A stretch of 22,811 bases of DNA from Planctomycetaceae bacterium. Lineage in GTDB: Bacteria; Planctomycetota; Planctomycetia; Pirellulales; Pirellulaceae. The stretch spans positions 4,514-27,324 of the forward strand of contig DNWZ01000003.1 of assembly GCA_003506095.1 (NCBI GenBank), in the 5' to 3' direction. Under the pieces are notes generated by a model, which was not told where the DNA came from, made no database searches, and saw nothing but the letters and a program-made list of their open reading frames with translations. The position numbers and the translations under genes were made by a program. This document shows positions 7,466-15,313 of the stretch, piece by piece. Each line of letters begins with the position of its first letter. The stretch's first letter is position 1.

Positions 7466-7494
7466 TTGATCGACTGGCGGGGGGCGGGTACAAT
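7466..7494 (+). promoter_or_regulatory. Promoter of the RAYT transposase gene
   Basis: TTGATC (7466-7471) and TACAAT (7489-7494) are separated by exactly 17 bases, with the predicted start near 7501 and a GGAGA ribosome site at 7506-7510 directly before the gene. This gives a short leader of about 14-17 bases. The match to sigma70 consensus is strong; use in vivo is inferred. Confidence 0.55.
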
Positions 7495-7514
7495 CTCGGA
7501 AAATCGGAGAAACG

Positions 7515-8684
7515 ATGATGGGTAGAGCAGTTCGGGCAGAAGAGTTTCAGGCGTCGGAAGTCGGGATCGTGCATGTAGTACAAAGATGCGTGCGTCGTGC
7601 TTGGCTTACCGGAATCGACGATAAGACTGGCCAGGATTATTCCCACAGGCGCGAGTGGATTCGACGGCGACTAGAATCGCTCGCATCGGTCTTCGCCGTC
7701 GATATCCTGACTTATGCGATCATGAGCAATCATATGCACCTGATCTTGCGCAACCGCCCGGATGTCGTTGGCAAATGGACCGATCAAGAAGTTGCGATTC
7801 GCTGGCTTCGAGTTTTCCCGGGTCGACGACTTGAGGAACATCTTGCGGAACCGACCCAGAGCGATGTTCAAATGCTGGTCAATCAGCCCGAGCGAATAGC
7901 CGTGATTCGCGAGCGTTTATCTGATATTTCATGGTTCATGCGAGCACTTTCTGAACCGATCGCTCGGATCGCGAACCGCCAAGACAATTGCACGGGGCGA
8001 TTTTGGGAGGGGCGTTTCAAGGCGCTGCGGATCATGGATGAGGCCGGTCTGCTCGCCTGTGCGATGTATGTCGATCTCAATCCGATTCGAGCGGCGATGG
8101 TTGAAAGTCCTGAAAAAGCCGCTCATACATCCGCCCACGATCGGATTCATGCGGCCAAAGGAAAGCAGATCAACGCAGCGGCATTTGATCTGATGCCAAT
8201 CTCCAATAAAGAGGCTGGCGACAAAATCAAGAATACGCCGATTGACGAATTAAAAAAGCAGCGGAACGCAAAGAAACGCAGCCCCACTGGGCGCAGGATT
8301 GCTTGTGACGCTTGGTTGTCACCATTGAACTTGGACAAGCAAATCTTATCGCTCGATCCGCAAGTTCACGGCGATGGCTTGCGGGCTAGCGATCGTGGGT
8401 TTCTGCAGATCAACTGGGAGGATTACTTGGCACTGTTGAATTGGACGTCGAATCAAGGGATTGATGGCAAAGTTGCGACAATTCCGGCTAGCCTAGCAAC
8501 TGTGCTAGCATCATTAGGAATCGATTCGGTGATGTGGCGCGACATGGTTTGGCATTTCAAAAAGTATTTTGGCCGATCGACCTGCATCGGTTCCCCAGCG
8601 GCGATGGATGCCGATGCCAAGAAGTCGGGCAAACGCTGGCACCGGGGCCAACGCGCGGCGCGTGGCTTGTATCTGGCAGCCTGA
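7515..8684 (+). CDS. REP-associated tyrosine transposase (RAYT, IS200/Y1 HUH superfamily)
   Basis: A 389-residue protein. Residues 62-79 (VDILTYAIMSNHMHLILR) contain the HUH metal-binding pair H73-M-H75 of Y1 transposases. Residues 139-191 follow the RAYT pattern: SWFMRAL, GRFWEGRFKA and MYVDLNPIRA. Such enzymes nick and join single-stranded DNA at REP hairpins. The C-terminal 190 residues are an extension beyond the Y1 domain with no domain I can name. The catalytic tyrosine is not certain (Y185 is one candidate). GGAGA at 7506-7510 is four bases from the ATG at 7515 and seven from the ATG at 7518, so the second (MGRAVRAEEF) may be the true start. Five direct REP-like repeats precede the gene and degenerate inverted copies follow it. 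Insertion-sequence ends and target duplications are not seen, as expected for a domesticated RAYT. Confidence 0.88.
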   Translation: MMGRAVRAEEFQASEVGIVHVVQRCVRRAWLTGIDDKTGQDYSHRREWIRRRLESLASVFAVDILTYAIMSNHMHLILRNRPDVVGKWTDQEVAIRWLRVFPGRRLEEHLAEPTQSDVQMLVNQPERIAVIRERLSDISWFMRALSEPIARIANRQDNCTGRFWEGRFKALRIMDEAGLLACAMYVDLNPIRAAMVESPEKAAHTSAHDRIHAAKGKQINAAAFDLMPISNKEAGDKIKNTPIDELKKQRNAKKRSPTGRRIACDAWLSPLNLDKQILSLDPQVHGDGLRASDRGFLQINWEDYLALLNWTSNQGIDGKVATIPASLATVLASLGIDSVMWRDMVWHFKKYFGRSTCIGSPAAMDADAKKSGKRWHRGQRAARGLYLAA

Positions 8685-9084
8685 TCACGCTGCGATCAAT
8701 GCGAGCCGGGGTGGGCGGCAAGTTGTTAGCGCCGGCCGACGCAGTAATTCCCAGTTGCATTGCCATAAAACTTCGGTCAGCACAGCAAATGCCCGGAAAG
8801 GTGTGCATTCGAAAAGCACGATCCAGCTGCTGAGCAGTATCGATCCAAAGCACTGAGCCGATTCTTTGCCGATTAGCGTTGTGGCTCCTGGGATCACGGC
8901 TGGCGAAACGCTTGACGGCTGGAGGCAAACGATAAACCTCCGCCTGAAAGTTCACGCCCGAACAATTCACGGGCGGCACCTACCTAATGGGTGGGTGGCA
9001 CCAATTTGACGCCGCAATTGGGGTGGATGAGTGGCACCTATTGATTGGGGTGGTGTTTTTGCTGAGTGGCGGAGCAGTCGGGGA
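8685..9084. other. Gene-free stretch between RAYT and the parC-like gene
   Basis: The first 265 bases hold no gene I can support. A minus-strand open frame (8979-8557, GTG start) overlaps the end of the transposase gene and resembles no family I know. At 8955-8975 there is a hairpin CGCCCG/CGGGCG with a 9-base loop, immediately before the REP-like copies at 8973-9055. It could act as a terminator for the transposase transcript, but it has no T-run. Confidence 0.5.
8973..9055 (-). repeat. Degenerate inverted REP-like copies downstream of the RAYT gene
   Basis: GTGGCACC, the inverse of the GGTGCCAC in the upstream array, occurs at 8995-9002 and 9031-9038, with a variant GCGGCACC at 8973-8980. 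The two good copies are preceded by GGGTGG (8988-8993 and 9021-9026) and by AAT or ATT, and a half-copy GATTGGGGTGGTG ends the block near 9055. Orientation is opposite to the five upstream copies, so the transposase gene is flanked by inverted repeat blocks. Confidence 0.65.
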
Positions 9085-11553
9085 CTAATCGTCCGAATCG
9101 AGCGGCGGCGGGGCGCCCGGTGGCAGGGTGACGATTTCGGCGATTCGACCATTCTTTTGAATTTCGGTCCCACGTCCGCCTCGCCCCGTGGTCTTGTACT
9201 TCGCGGTCGAAATGGTTTTCTTCGCGCCGCGATTGGTCATCACCACCATCAAATCGCGGTCGCCCGTCGACGGTTTGAAGCCCAGCAAATGATCGCCGGC
9301 GGCTAAGCGGATCAGCGTTACGCCTTTGCCAGGTCCCGACAAATAATTGACTTCCTCGGCCGGACAGACGATCGCGCGACAAGCCTGTGTCACGGCTAGA
9401 ATCGTCTCGGTACCGTTGATCGTATGGACGCCAACAACCGATGCACCGGTGCTGGGCTTGGCGTATCTGCGTCCGCTTCGCGTTGACGGTTCGACTAGTG
9501 GTGCGAGGCTGAATCGCAGCGCAAACCCATTGCTAGTCGCGGCAATTCCATGAATTGGTGGGCACAGATCAGGTTTCTTCGGATTTTCCGCCACGTCGCC
9601 CAGAGATCGCGGATCGCAGGAAATCGCGGTCACAATCCGCTCGCCATCCTTCAACTTAAACAGCTTCTGAATCGGTTCGCCGAAACCGGTTGACGCAGGA
9701 ATCTCAATCATCCGAGCTGTGTAACACACTCCCAAGGACGAGAAAAACGCGATTGTCGAACGTGTCGACCCGGCCAAACATGTCAGCACCGCATCGCCTT
9801 GCCGCAGCCGACTCTTGCTCGGGTCGGTAATCTGTTTTTGACGTTTTACCCAGCCATCGGTTGTGATCATAACGTTGCAGTCTTCGGCGACAATGAAGTC
9901 TTCTTCGGAATATTCCGCTTCTTCTTCAACCGTCTCGATTGCCGATCGGCGTCGCGCCAGCGGATCGTTTCCGAACGTGGTGATCAAGTTCTCGATTTCC
10001 CCACGAACGATTTGCCACCGCCCCGACGCGTTGGTGTCCTCGGTCGCTTCTGCAAGCAGCCGGCGGATTTCGCGAGCCCTTTTTTGTTTGTCCTTCAGCT
10101 CGTCGCGGATCAGGTTGATTTCCAACCGTGCAAGCCGATACAGCCGCAGCTCCAAAATCGCATCGGTCTGTTCCGCATCCAAGCCGCCCTTGCCGTTCTT
10201 ATCCGGCGGAAACCGCTTCATGATCTTGTCGGCGGCGTCGGCCTTGCCATCACTACTGCGGATAATTTTGATGATTGCGTCCAGCGCATCAAAGATGATC
10301 GCAAAGCCTTCGAGGATGTGAATCCGCCGCTCCAGCGAAGCAAGTTCGTTCGCCAGCCGTCGCGTGATGACGTCGAGCCGGAAATGGAGGAAGTGCCAGA
10401 GAATTTCCTTCAGGCCCAGTCTCGCCGGTTGGCCGACTTCGGGATTTTCGGTCGGCACCAAACAGGTCAAATTGACGTTAAAGTTGGTCTGCAGCGGCGT
10501 GTTCTTATAAAGATACGCAAGCACCTTGGCCGGGTCGGCACCTTTCTTTAACACCAAATCGACGCGAATCTCGTCAGTCGAAAGATCTCGCACTTCTTCA
10601 ACCAGCGGCAGTTTTCCGCTGTAAACCAACTCCGACATTCGCTCGACCATCACCGCCTTGTTGACCGTGAACGGGATCGATTGGATCTGCAAAATATCGC
10701 TGCTGGCCGATTCGCCTTTCTTGCCCGTTCCTGCAGGAACGACCGTCGCGGTGCCACGCAGCTTGATTGTCCCTTGGCCCGTGCGATAGATTTCCCGCAG
10801 CTCGTCTTTGGTGTTGACGATCTGTCCGCCAGTGGGAAAGTCGGGCCCTTGAACAGCGTCATTTGCTACGAGTTGATAGTCCTTGATCTCAGGGTCTTTC
10901 AACAGCTTCAGCAGCGCGTTGCAGACCTCTTTCAAGTTATGCGGCGGAATGTTGGTGGCCATGCCGACGGCGATTCCCGTCGCACCGTTGACCAACAGGT
11001 TGGGAATCCGGCTGGGCAGGACTACCGGTTCGCGAGTTGTGCCGTCGTAATTGGCTTTGTAAGTGACCGTCTCAGTCGACAGGTCGTCCAGCAATTGCGA
11101 TGACGCCGCGGTCATACGGCATTCGGTGTACCGCATCGCCGCCGCGTTATCGCCGTCGACGCTGCCGAAGTTGCCGCTGCCATCCACTAGCGGCATTCGC
11201 AACGAAAACGGCTGGGCCATTCGCACCAACGCTTCATAAATCGACGAGTCGCCGTGCGGGTGATAATTGCCCATCACATCGCCGACGACTTTGGCACACT
11301 TGCGATGCTTAGCGGTGAAATCCAACCGCTGTTGGCTCATCGTGTAAAGGATTCGCCGCTGAACGGGCTTCAGCCCATCGCGCACGTCGGGCAGTGCGCG
11401 GCTGGTGATCACCGATAGCGAATAATTCAGATACCTACTTTGGGCTTCCAGGCGTAGTGGTGCGACCAGCAATCGATCGCCGCTCATTTCCTCGATCGTT
11501 TGGTTACCAATCGAACCCCGATCCGCCGAATTCCCAGAGGGACGTTTAGCCAC
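9085..11553 (-). CDS. parC: Type IIA DNA topoisomerase A subunit, ParC-like (topoisomerase IV / gyrase A)
   Basis: An 822-residue DNA breakage-reunion subunit, partner of the B subunit at 4228-6141. The winged-helix region holds RALPDVRDGLKPVQRRILY (52-70) and HPHGDSSIYEALVRMAQPF (98-116), and the catalytic tyrosine is Y142 in AAMRYTE. The quinolone-determining positions equivalent to GyrA Ser83/Asp87 are S103 and E107, the sensitive-type pair; Glu at the second site is the usual ParC residue. The tower and coiled-coil follow, then a beta-pinwheel C-terminal domain. No canonical GyrA box QRRGGKG is seen; the nearest motif is GRGGRG (790-795) close to the C-terminus, which favours ParC over GyrA. 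The start is GTG at 11553, with AGGTGA seven bases upstream; the next in-frame ATG is at 11487. Confidence 0.92.
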   Translation of the reverse strand: MAKRPSGNSADRGSIGNQTIEEMSGDRLLVAPLRLEAQSRYLNYSLSVITSRALPDVRDGLKPVQRRILYTMSQQRLDFTAKHRKCAKVVGDVMGNYHPHGDSSIYEALVRMAQPFSLRMPLVDGSGNFGSVDGDNAAAMRYTECRMTAASSQLLDDLSTETVTYKANYDGTTREPVVLPSRIPNLLVNGATGIAVGMATNIPPHNLKEVCNALLKLLKDPEIKDYQLVANDAVQGPDFPTGGQIVNTKDELREIYRTGQGTIKLRGTATVVPAGTGKKGESASSDILQIQSIPFTVNKAVMVERMSELVYSGKLPLVEEVRDLSTDEIRVDLVLKKGADPAKVLAYLYKNTPLQTNFNVNLTCLVPTENPEVGQPARLGLKEILWHFLHFRLDVITRRLANELASLERRIHILEGFAIIFDALDAIIKIIRSSDGKADAADKIMKRFPPDKNGKGGLDAEQTDAILELRLYRLARLEINLIRDELKDKQKRAREIRRLLAEATEDTNASGRWQIVRGEIENLITTFGNDPLARRRSAIETVEEEAEYSEEDFIVAEDCNVMITTDGWVKRQKQITDPSKSRLRQGDAVLTCLAGSTRSTIAFFSSLGVCYTARMIEIPASTGFGEPIQKLFKLKDGERIVTAISCDPRSLGDVAENPKKPDLCPPIHGIAATSNGFALRFSLAPLVEPSTRSGRRYAKPSTGASVVGVHTINGTETILAVTQACRAIVCPAEEVNYLSGPGKGVTLIRLAAGDHLLGFKPSTGDRDLMVVMTNRGAKKTISTAKYKTTGRGGRGTEIQKNGRIAEIVTLPPGAPPPLDSDD

Positions 11554-11767
11554 GCCGATTCACCTGATTGAGTACAAAAGCTGCGTCAAAGCCGACGTCA
11601 GAGCTGCGCCAGCGAACAAGATATCTCTTCCACGAGCATCGCCCTTCGCTTGGGCCGCCACGACGTCCATGTCGGGATATTTTGCCACTTTACCCCAGCT
11701 TGCTCAACCGGGCTATCTGGCTGAATCGGCGGAGCAACACGCAAGTGGTCGCCCACGACTGAAAGCA

Positions 11768-12160
11768 TTAAGGCGTCGCCGCGACCGCCTCGGTGATCAC
11801 CAACGGCGGTTCGTCGATAACCGGCTCGAGCTTGCCCGAGTTCTGGTTCGCATCGCTGAGCGTAAACGTCACGAACAACGCGACAAATACAAACGAGGAC
11901 AAGAAAATGATCAAGTTAAACGGCTTGTCGAATGCTAAGTGCATGAAAAACAACATGACGAGCGTTGCTTTCACGGTGGCAATGAACATCGTAAAAGCGA
12001 TATCCCAACTGCCGAGATCGAAACTCGCTTGCGCCACAGTCACGACGGTCAAAAATGTCAAAATGACGAATACCAAGGCCAGTCCCCAGACCGGCAATGG
12101 GTGGGCGAAGTCGTAACCTTCGCGATGAGGCGAATCGGCGGAATGAGCGTGGGCTGCCAT
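11768..12160 (-). CDS. Cytochrome c oxidase subunit IV, prokaryotic type
   Basis: A 130-residue membrane protein of the small COX4 (bacterial) family, an accessory subunit of haem-copper oxidases. Three hydrophobic segments are visible: about 24-46 (LPVWGLALVFVILTFLTVVT), 51-78 (including TVKATLVMLFFMHLAFD, the family's conserved helix) and 81-100. The N-terminus is His-rich (AAHAHSADSPHREGYDFAHP) and the C-terminus is a short Pro/Glu-rich tail. It lies 66 bp after the subunit III gene on the same strand, an operon arrangement. The ATG at 12160 is taken as start; a TTG at 12187 in the same frame would add nine residues, and neither has a good ribosome site. Confidence 0.88.
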   Translation of the reverse strand: MAAHAHSADSPHREGYDFAHPLPVWGLALVFVILTFLTVVTVAQASFDLGSWDIAFTMFIATVKATLVMLFFMHLAFDKPFNLIIFLSSFVFVALFVTFTLSDANQNSGKLEPVIDEPPLVITEAVAATP

Positions 12161-12226
12161 GGTTGTATCGTAAGGGTCAGATGACAAACTGGATTGAGAA
12201 AAACGGCTGGGACCGCGATAGGTCGC

Positions 12227-13438
12227 CTAGCGAATCAAGTAAAGCAGTGGGAACAGGTAGATCCAAATCAAGTCGACTATGTGCCAGTAAAGACCGACAT
12301 AATCGACCGGGCCAAAGTACTGGCGGTTGAAGTCTTGACGAACGCTTCGGACCAGCAACCAGATCAGTACGCCAATACCAGCCAGAATGTGGATCGCATG
12401 GATGCCGGTCATTACGTAATAGATTCCGAAAAAGACACCTGCTTGACTTCGTGTATTGACCTCTCGTGGAATCGCTTCGACCATGCCTAACGACGAACTG
12501 CTGCCGCGAGGCACCACTCCACCGCTAGCAACCTCGCCCTGACGCTCGCGAGCGACCAAATCGCCACGGATACCCGTGTTCGTTTCGTCTTTGGCAAGCC
12601 GCTGAAGAATCGCTGAATCGGCGCCGCCAAGCGGCTGGCCGGTTACCGGGTGCGTCGTGGCTGCCACGTCGGTCGCATGTTCTGCGTCATGCGAATGGTC
12701 GCCCGCCCCATGATCCGAATCGTGGTGATCACCTTCGGCGTGAGCCGCTGCGTGGCTGGAGTCATGGCTTTCACCCGATTCCAAAATCGTTCCCAAACCC
12801 ACACCAACAAAGAAACAGGCGAAGACAACGATCAACGGCTTGGAAACGGCTACCGCAAATGCATTTCCTGTTACCTGCGATATCAAAAACCAAACGATCA
12901 ACCCGACTAAACCGATCGCAAATGGGATGGACAGGTACACAAGGTACATTGATATCCCTTCATGGTGCGGATTCGCCGGATTGTAGAAATACAATGCAGG
13001 CGGCAGCAAACCGAGTTCCCACTTGTGCGAATACTCGATCGCTTTTACCCCCAAAAACACCATCGCACACGACAGCGTCGCAGCCAACAAAGCGGTCAGC
13101 CGTTTGTGTTCTTCCACTTGGGCACACCGCACAGCCCAGGCCATTGTGAACGAACTAAACAGCAGCACGCCGGTGTTGATCGCACCAAGCTTTGTATTCA
13201 AAAACTCGCTGCAACCGACGAAAACTTCGGGGCGGAGACTGCGAAAAATCGCGTAGGCTACGAAAAGGCCACTAAAGAATAAGATTTCTGTGACCAAAAA
13301 TAGCCACATCCCCAACTTACCCGAATCGAACTGCTGTTCAGGGGTATCGAAGTGGTGGGCCAGGAACGCGGGATGGTCGTGATCGTGGTCGTGACCGTGC
13401 GAATCGTGTGTTTCTGGGAGCGCTTCGGTGGTTGCCAT
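12227..13438 (-). CDS. ctaE: Cytochrome c oxidase subunit III with a long His-rich insertion
   Basis: A 403-residue integral membrane subunit of an aa3/caa3-type oxidase. GKLGMWLFLVTEILFFSGLF (40-59), AINTGVLLFSSFTMAWAVR (86-104), LGVKAIEYSHKWELG (129-143) and, near the end, GIYYVMTGIHAIHILAGIG (338-356) and YWHIVDLIWIYLFPLLYLI (384-402) are typical COX3 segments. Two features are odd. The N-terminus has a His/Asp run (residues 11-22), and about 110 residues (222-331) are inserted between the fifth helix (201-219) and the TGIHAIH helix. The insertion has ten histidines in 225-263 followed by a polar, helix-free stretch. The ATG at 13438 is preferred because the longer frame upstream is not COX3-like. 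Subunits I and II are not adjacent in this window. Confidence 0.93.
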   Translation of the reverse strand: MATTEALPETHDSHGHDHDHDHPAFLAHHFDTPEQQFDSGKLGMWLFLVTEILFFSGLFVAYAIFRSLRPEVFVGCSEFLNTKLGAINTGVLLFSSFTMAWAVRCAQVEEHKRLTALLAATLSCAMVFLGVKAIEYSHKWELGLLPPALYFYNPANPHHEGISMYLVYLSIPFAIGLVGLIVWFLISQVTGNAFAVAVSKPLIVVFACFFVGVGLGTILESGESHDSSHAAAHAEGDHHDSDHGAGDHSHDAEHATDVAATTHPVTGQPLGGADSAILQRLAKDETNTGIRGDLVARERQGEVASGGVVPRGSSSSLGMVEAIPREVNTRSQAGVFFGIYYVMTGIHAIHILAGIGVLIWLLVRSVRQDFNRQYFGPVDYVGLYWHIVDLIWIYLFPLLYLIR

Positions 13439-14037
13439 GTCGTTTTTAAGAGGTCCAAGGACCGTGGAGTCGAGGAGGCTTCGGTGGTTGAACGTAAAGT
13501 TATACAAAAAATCGTCACCAGCACATGGCCAGATGCCTGCGTCAAATCGCCACTGGCGCACGTACTGACACCGCATTGCGGCAAAATCCGGCGGCGGCGA
13601 GCAATTCCGCGTTTTGGACCAAGCGATTTCCAGCCAGCGGGCAAAGTGCGAGCCGACCGAAACAGAGTGGCTTCCGGCCAACCGCCATCCGGCGGTGCCG
13701 TTCGGTTGCCTTTGACTAAAAATCCCCCGGCCGCAGGCAAGTGAATCATCGCTTCATCGCGATCGACCAAATATTCGCCTGTGGTCGCCAAGTATTCGTT
13801 AAAAGCGGGGTATCGCCACCAATCCACATCGGGAAACGCGAAACGGTGGTCGTGAAACATACCGAATCGCCTTGCCGTCGGGTAGAATCGAAGATCATAG
13901 ACGAAGGTCGGTGCGAATATGCTGCCGGGCATTCAAAAATCTTCTCTTGCCATGGAGTGACGTTGCTGATCATGGGCCAACGAATCCAAAGATGCGAAAT
14001 CCAAAGAAGCAATCTCGCGCCCATTCAAAACGGGGCA
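13439..14037. other. Gene-free divergent spacer between coxIII and the PIMT gene
   Basis: About 600 bp between two divergently read genes. Open frames exist on both strands. The longest minus-strand one (13932 to 13258) runs deep into coxIII in another frame, and the plus-strand one is the in-frame N-terminal prolongation of the methyltransferase; neither shows a recognisable domain. GTATAAC on the minus strand near 13500 could be a -10 for the oxidase genes, without a clear -35. I see no RNA gene or strong terminator. Confidence 0.45.
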
Positions 14038-15264
14038 ATGCTTTCAGTTTTTATAGCCCTCGTGATCTGCGTCATCCCAGCGAGTGGGCAGATTGCAGGC
14101 ACTGACGCGTTTTCTGCTGCCCGCAATGAGATGGTGACAACGCGGATCGAAATCGCGGGTGTCAAAAATCCTCGGGTCTTGCGTGTGATGCGAGAAACGC
14201 CTCGTCACGAGTTCGTACCTAGGTCGCAAGTGCAAAAAGCATATTTGGATATGGCTTTGCCGATCGGCGGCGCCCAGACGATCAGCAGCCCATTCATCGT
14301 CGCTTGGATGACGGAAACGATCGATCCACAACCGACCGATCGCGTCTTAGAAATCGGCACGGGAAGCGGATACCAGGCGGCGGTGCTGAGCCCGCTGGTC
14401 GAATCGGTTTATACGATCGAGATCGTTCCCGAGCTGGGGAAAACAGCCCAGGCGACACTTGCCCGGCTGGGATACCAGAACGTTCACGTACAGGTTGGCG
14501 ACGGTTTTCTCGGTTGGCCTGAAGCGGCGCCGTTCGACAAGATCATCGTAACTTGCAGCCCGGAGGATGTGCCCAAGCCGCTGATTGAGCAATTGCGTGA
14601 AGGGGGCAAAATCTTGATTCCAGTCGGCGAAAGGTTTCAGCAGACTCTCTATTTGATGACCAAGGTCGATGGCAAACTCGTCGGCCAACCGCTGCAACCG
14701 ACGCTCTTTGTTCCGATGACGGGAAAGGCCGAAGCGGCGCGGCGCGTCCAGCCTGACCCTGCAAACCCGAGCGTCATCAATGGTAGTTTTGAACGACCTT
14801 CGACAGAAACCGGCCCCGAAGCCGAAGCATTGGCTGGTACGATCCCCGGTTGGTATTACGAGCGCCAAGCCACGGAGATTCGCGGCGATGCATTTGAGGG
14901 CGATCGTTTCGTTAGGTTCACCAATGCAACACCCGATCTTGCATCTCACCTACTGCAAGGAATTCCTCTGGATGGACGTGCCGTCACTTCATTAAGAATC
15001 AGCGGAGCGGTGCGGACCGACGCGGTTCAGGGGACCGGCCAACCGGACTCGCTGCCTGCGATCGTTATCAATCTTTACGACGCACAGCGACGCGACCTAG
15101 GGGTGTTTATCATCGGTCCGTTCAAAGGGACTCGGGACTGGCGACACCACAGCCGTTTGGTCCGAGTGCCGCCACAATCCCGTGAAGCAATCATCCGAAT
15201 CGGATTGTTTGGTGCCGTCGGTACGGCTGACTTTGATTCCATCAAAGTCGAGACGCTGCGGTAA
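14038..15264 (+). CDS. pcm: Exported protein-L-isoaspartate O-methyltransferase with C-terminal beta-sandwich
   Basis: A 408-residue protein. After a hydrophobic start (MLSVFIALVICVIPASG, likely a signal peptide) comes a full PIMT domain (about 25-230): RHEFVP (56-61), the acceptor-side motif GGAQTISSP (77-85), SAM motif I VLEIGTGSGYQAA (103-115), YTIEIVPEL (125-133) and FDKIIVTC (166-173). PIMT methylates isoaspartyl residues in damaged proteins using SAM. Residues about 244-408 (NPSVINGSFERPS to the end) look like a galactose-binding / CBM4_9-type jelly roll. A longer start at ATG 13972 would put 22 residues before the hydrophobic stretch, and no ribosome site decides. Classical PIMT is cytosolic and about 210 residues long, so both export and the added domain are unusual. 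It converges with tctA. Confidence 0.85.
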   Translation: MLSVFIALVICVIPASGQIAGTDAFSAARNEMVTTRIEIAGVKNPRVLRVMRETPRHEFVPRSQVQKAYLDMALPIGGAQTISSPFIVAWMTETIDPQPTDRVLEIGTGSGYQAAVLSPLVESVYTIEIVPELGKTAQATLARLGYQNVHVQVGDGFLGWPEAAPFDKIIVTCSPEDVPKPLIEQLREGGKILIPVGERFQQTLYLMTKVDGKLVGQPLQPTLFVPMTGKAEAARRVQPDPANPSVINGSFERPSTETGPEAEALAGTIPGWYYERQATEIRGDAFEGDRFVRFTNATPDLASHLLQGIPLDGRAVTSLRISGAVRTDAVQGTGQPDSLPAIVINLYDAQRRDLGVFIIGPFKGTRDWRHHSRLVRVPPQSREAIIRIGLFGAVGTADFDSIKVETLR

Positions 15265-15273
15265 AGGCACCCT

Positions 15274-15305
15274 CACCATTGCTGATCATCTTTTTCCCGA
15301 TGGTG
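15274..15305. terminator. Possible bidirectional terminator between convergent pcm and tctA
   Basis: CACCAT (15274-15279) and ATGGTG (15300-15305) form a six-base stem whose 20-base loop contains TTTTT. It lies in the 49-bp gap between two convergent stop codons, the right place for a shared terminator. The stem is short and has no T-run after it, so support is weak. Confidence 0.2.
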
Positions 15306-15313
15306 ATCGCATC

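Noticed and set aside
8557..8979. Minus-strand frame of 140 codons after the RAYT gene
   Set aside because: It overlaps the transposase 3' end and the repeat block, starts at GTG, and has no recognisable domain or good ribosome site.
13258..13932. Minus-strand frame of 224 codons upstream of coxIII
   Set aside because: Its last 180 bp are a shadow of coxIII in another frame, and the rest resembles nothing known and faces the divergent methyltransferase gene. The first part, with FHDHRFAFPDVDWW, is the only protein-like piece.
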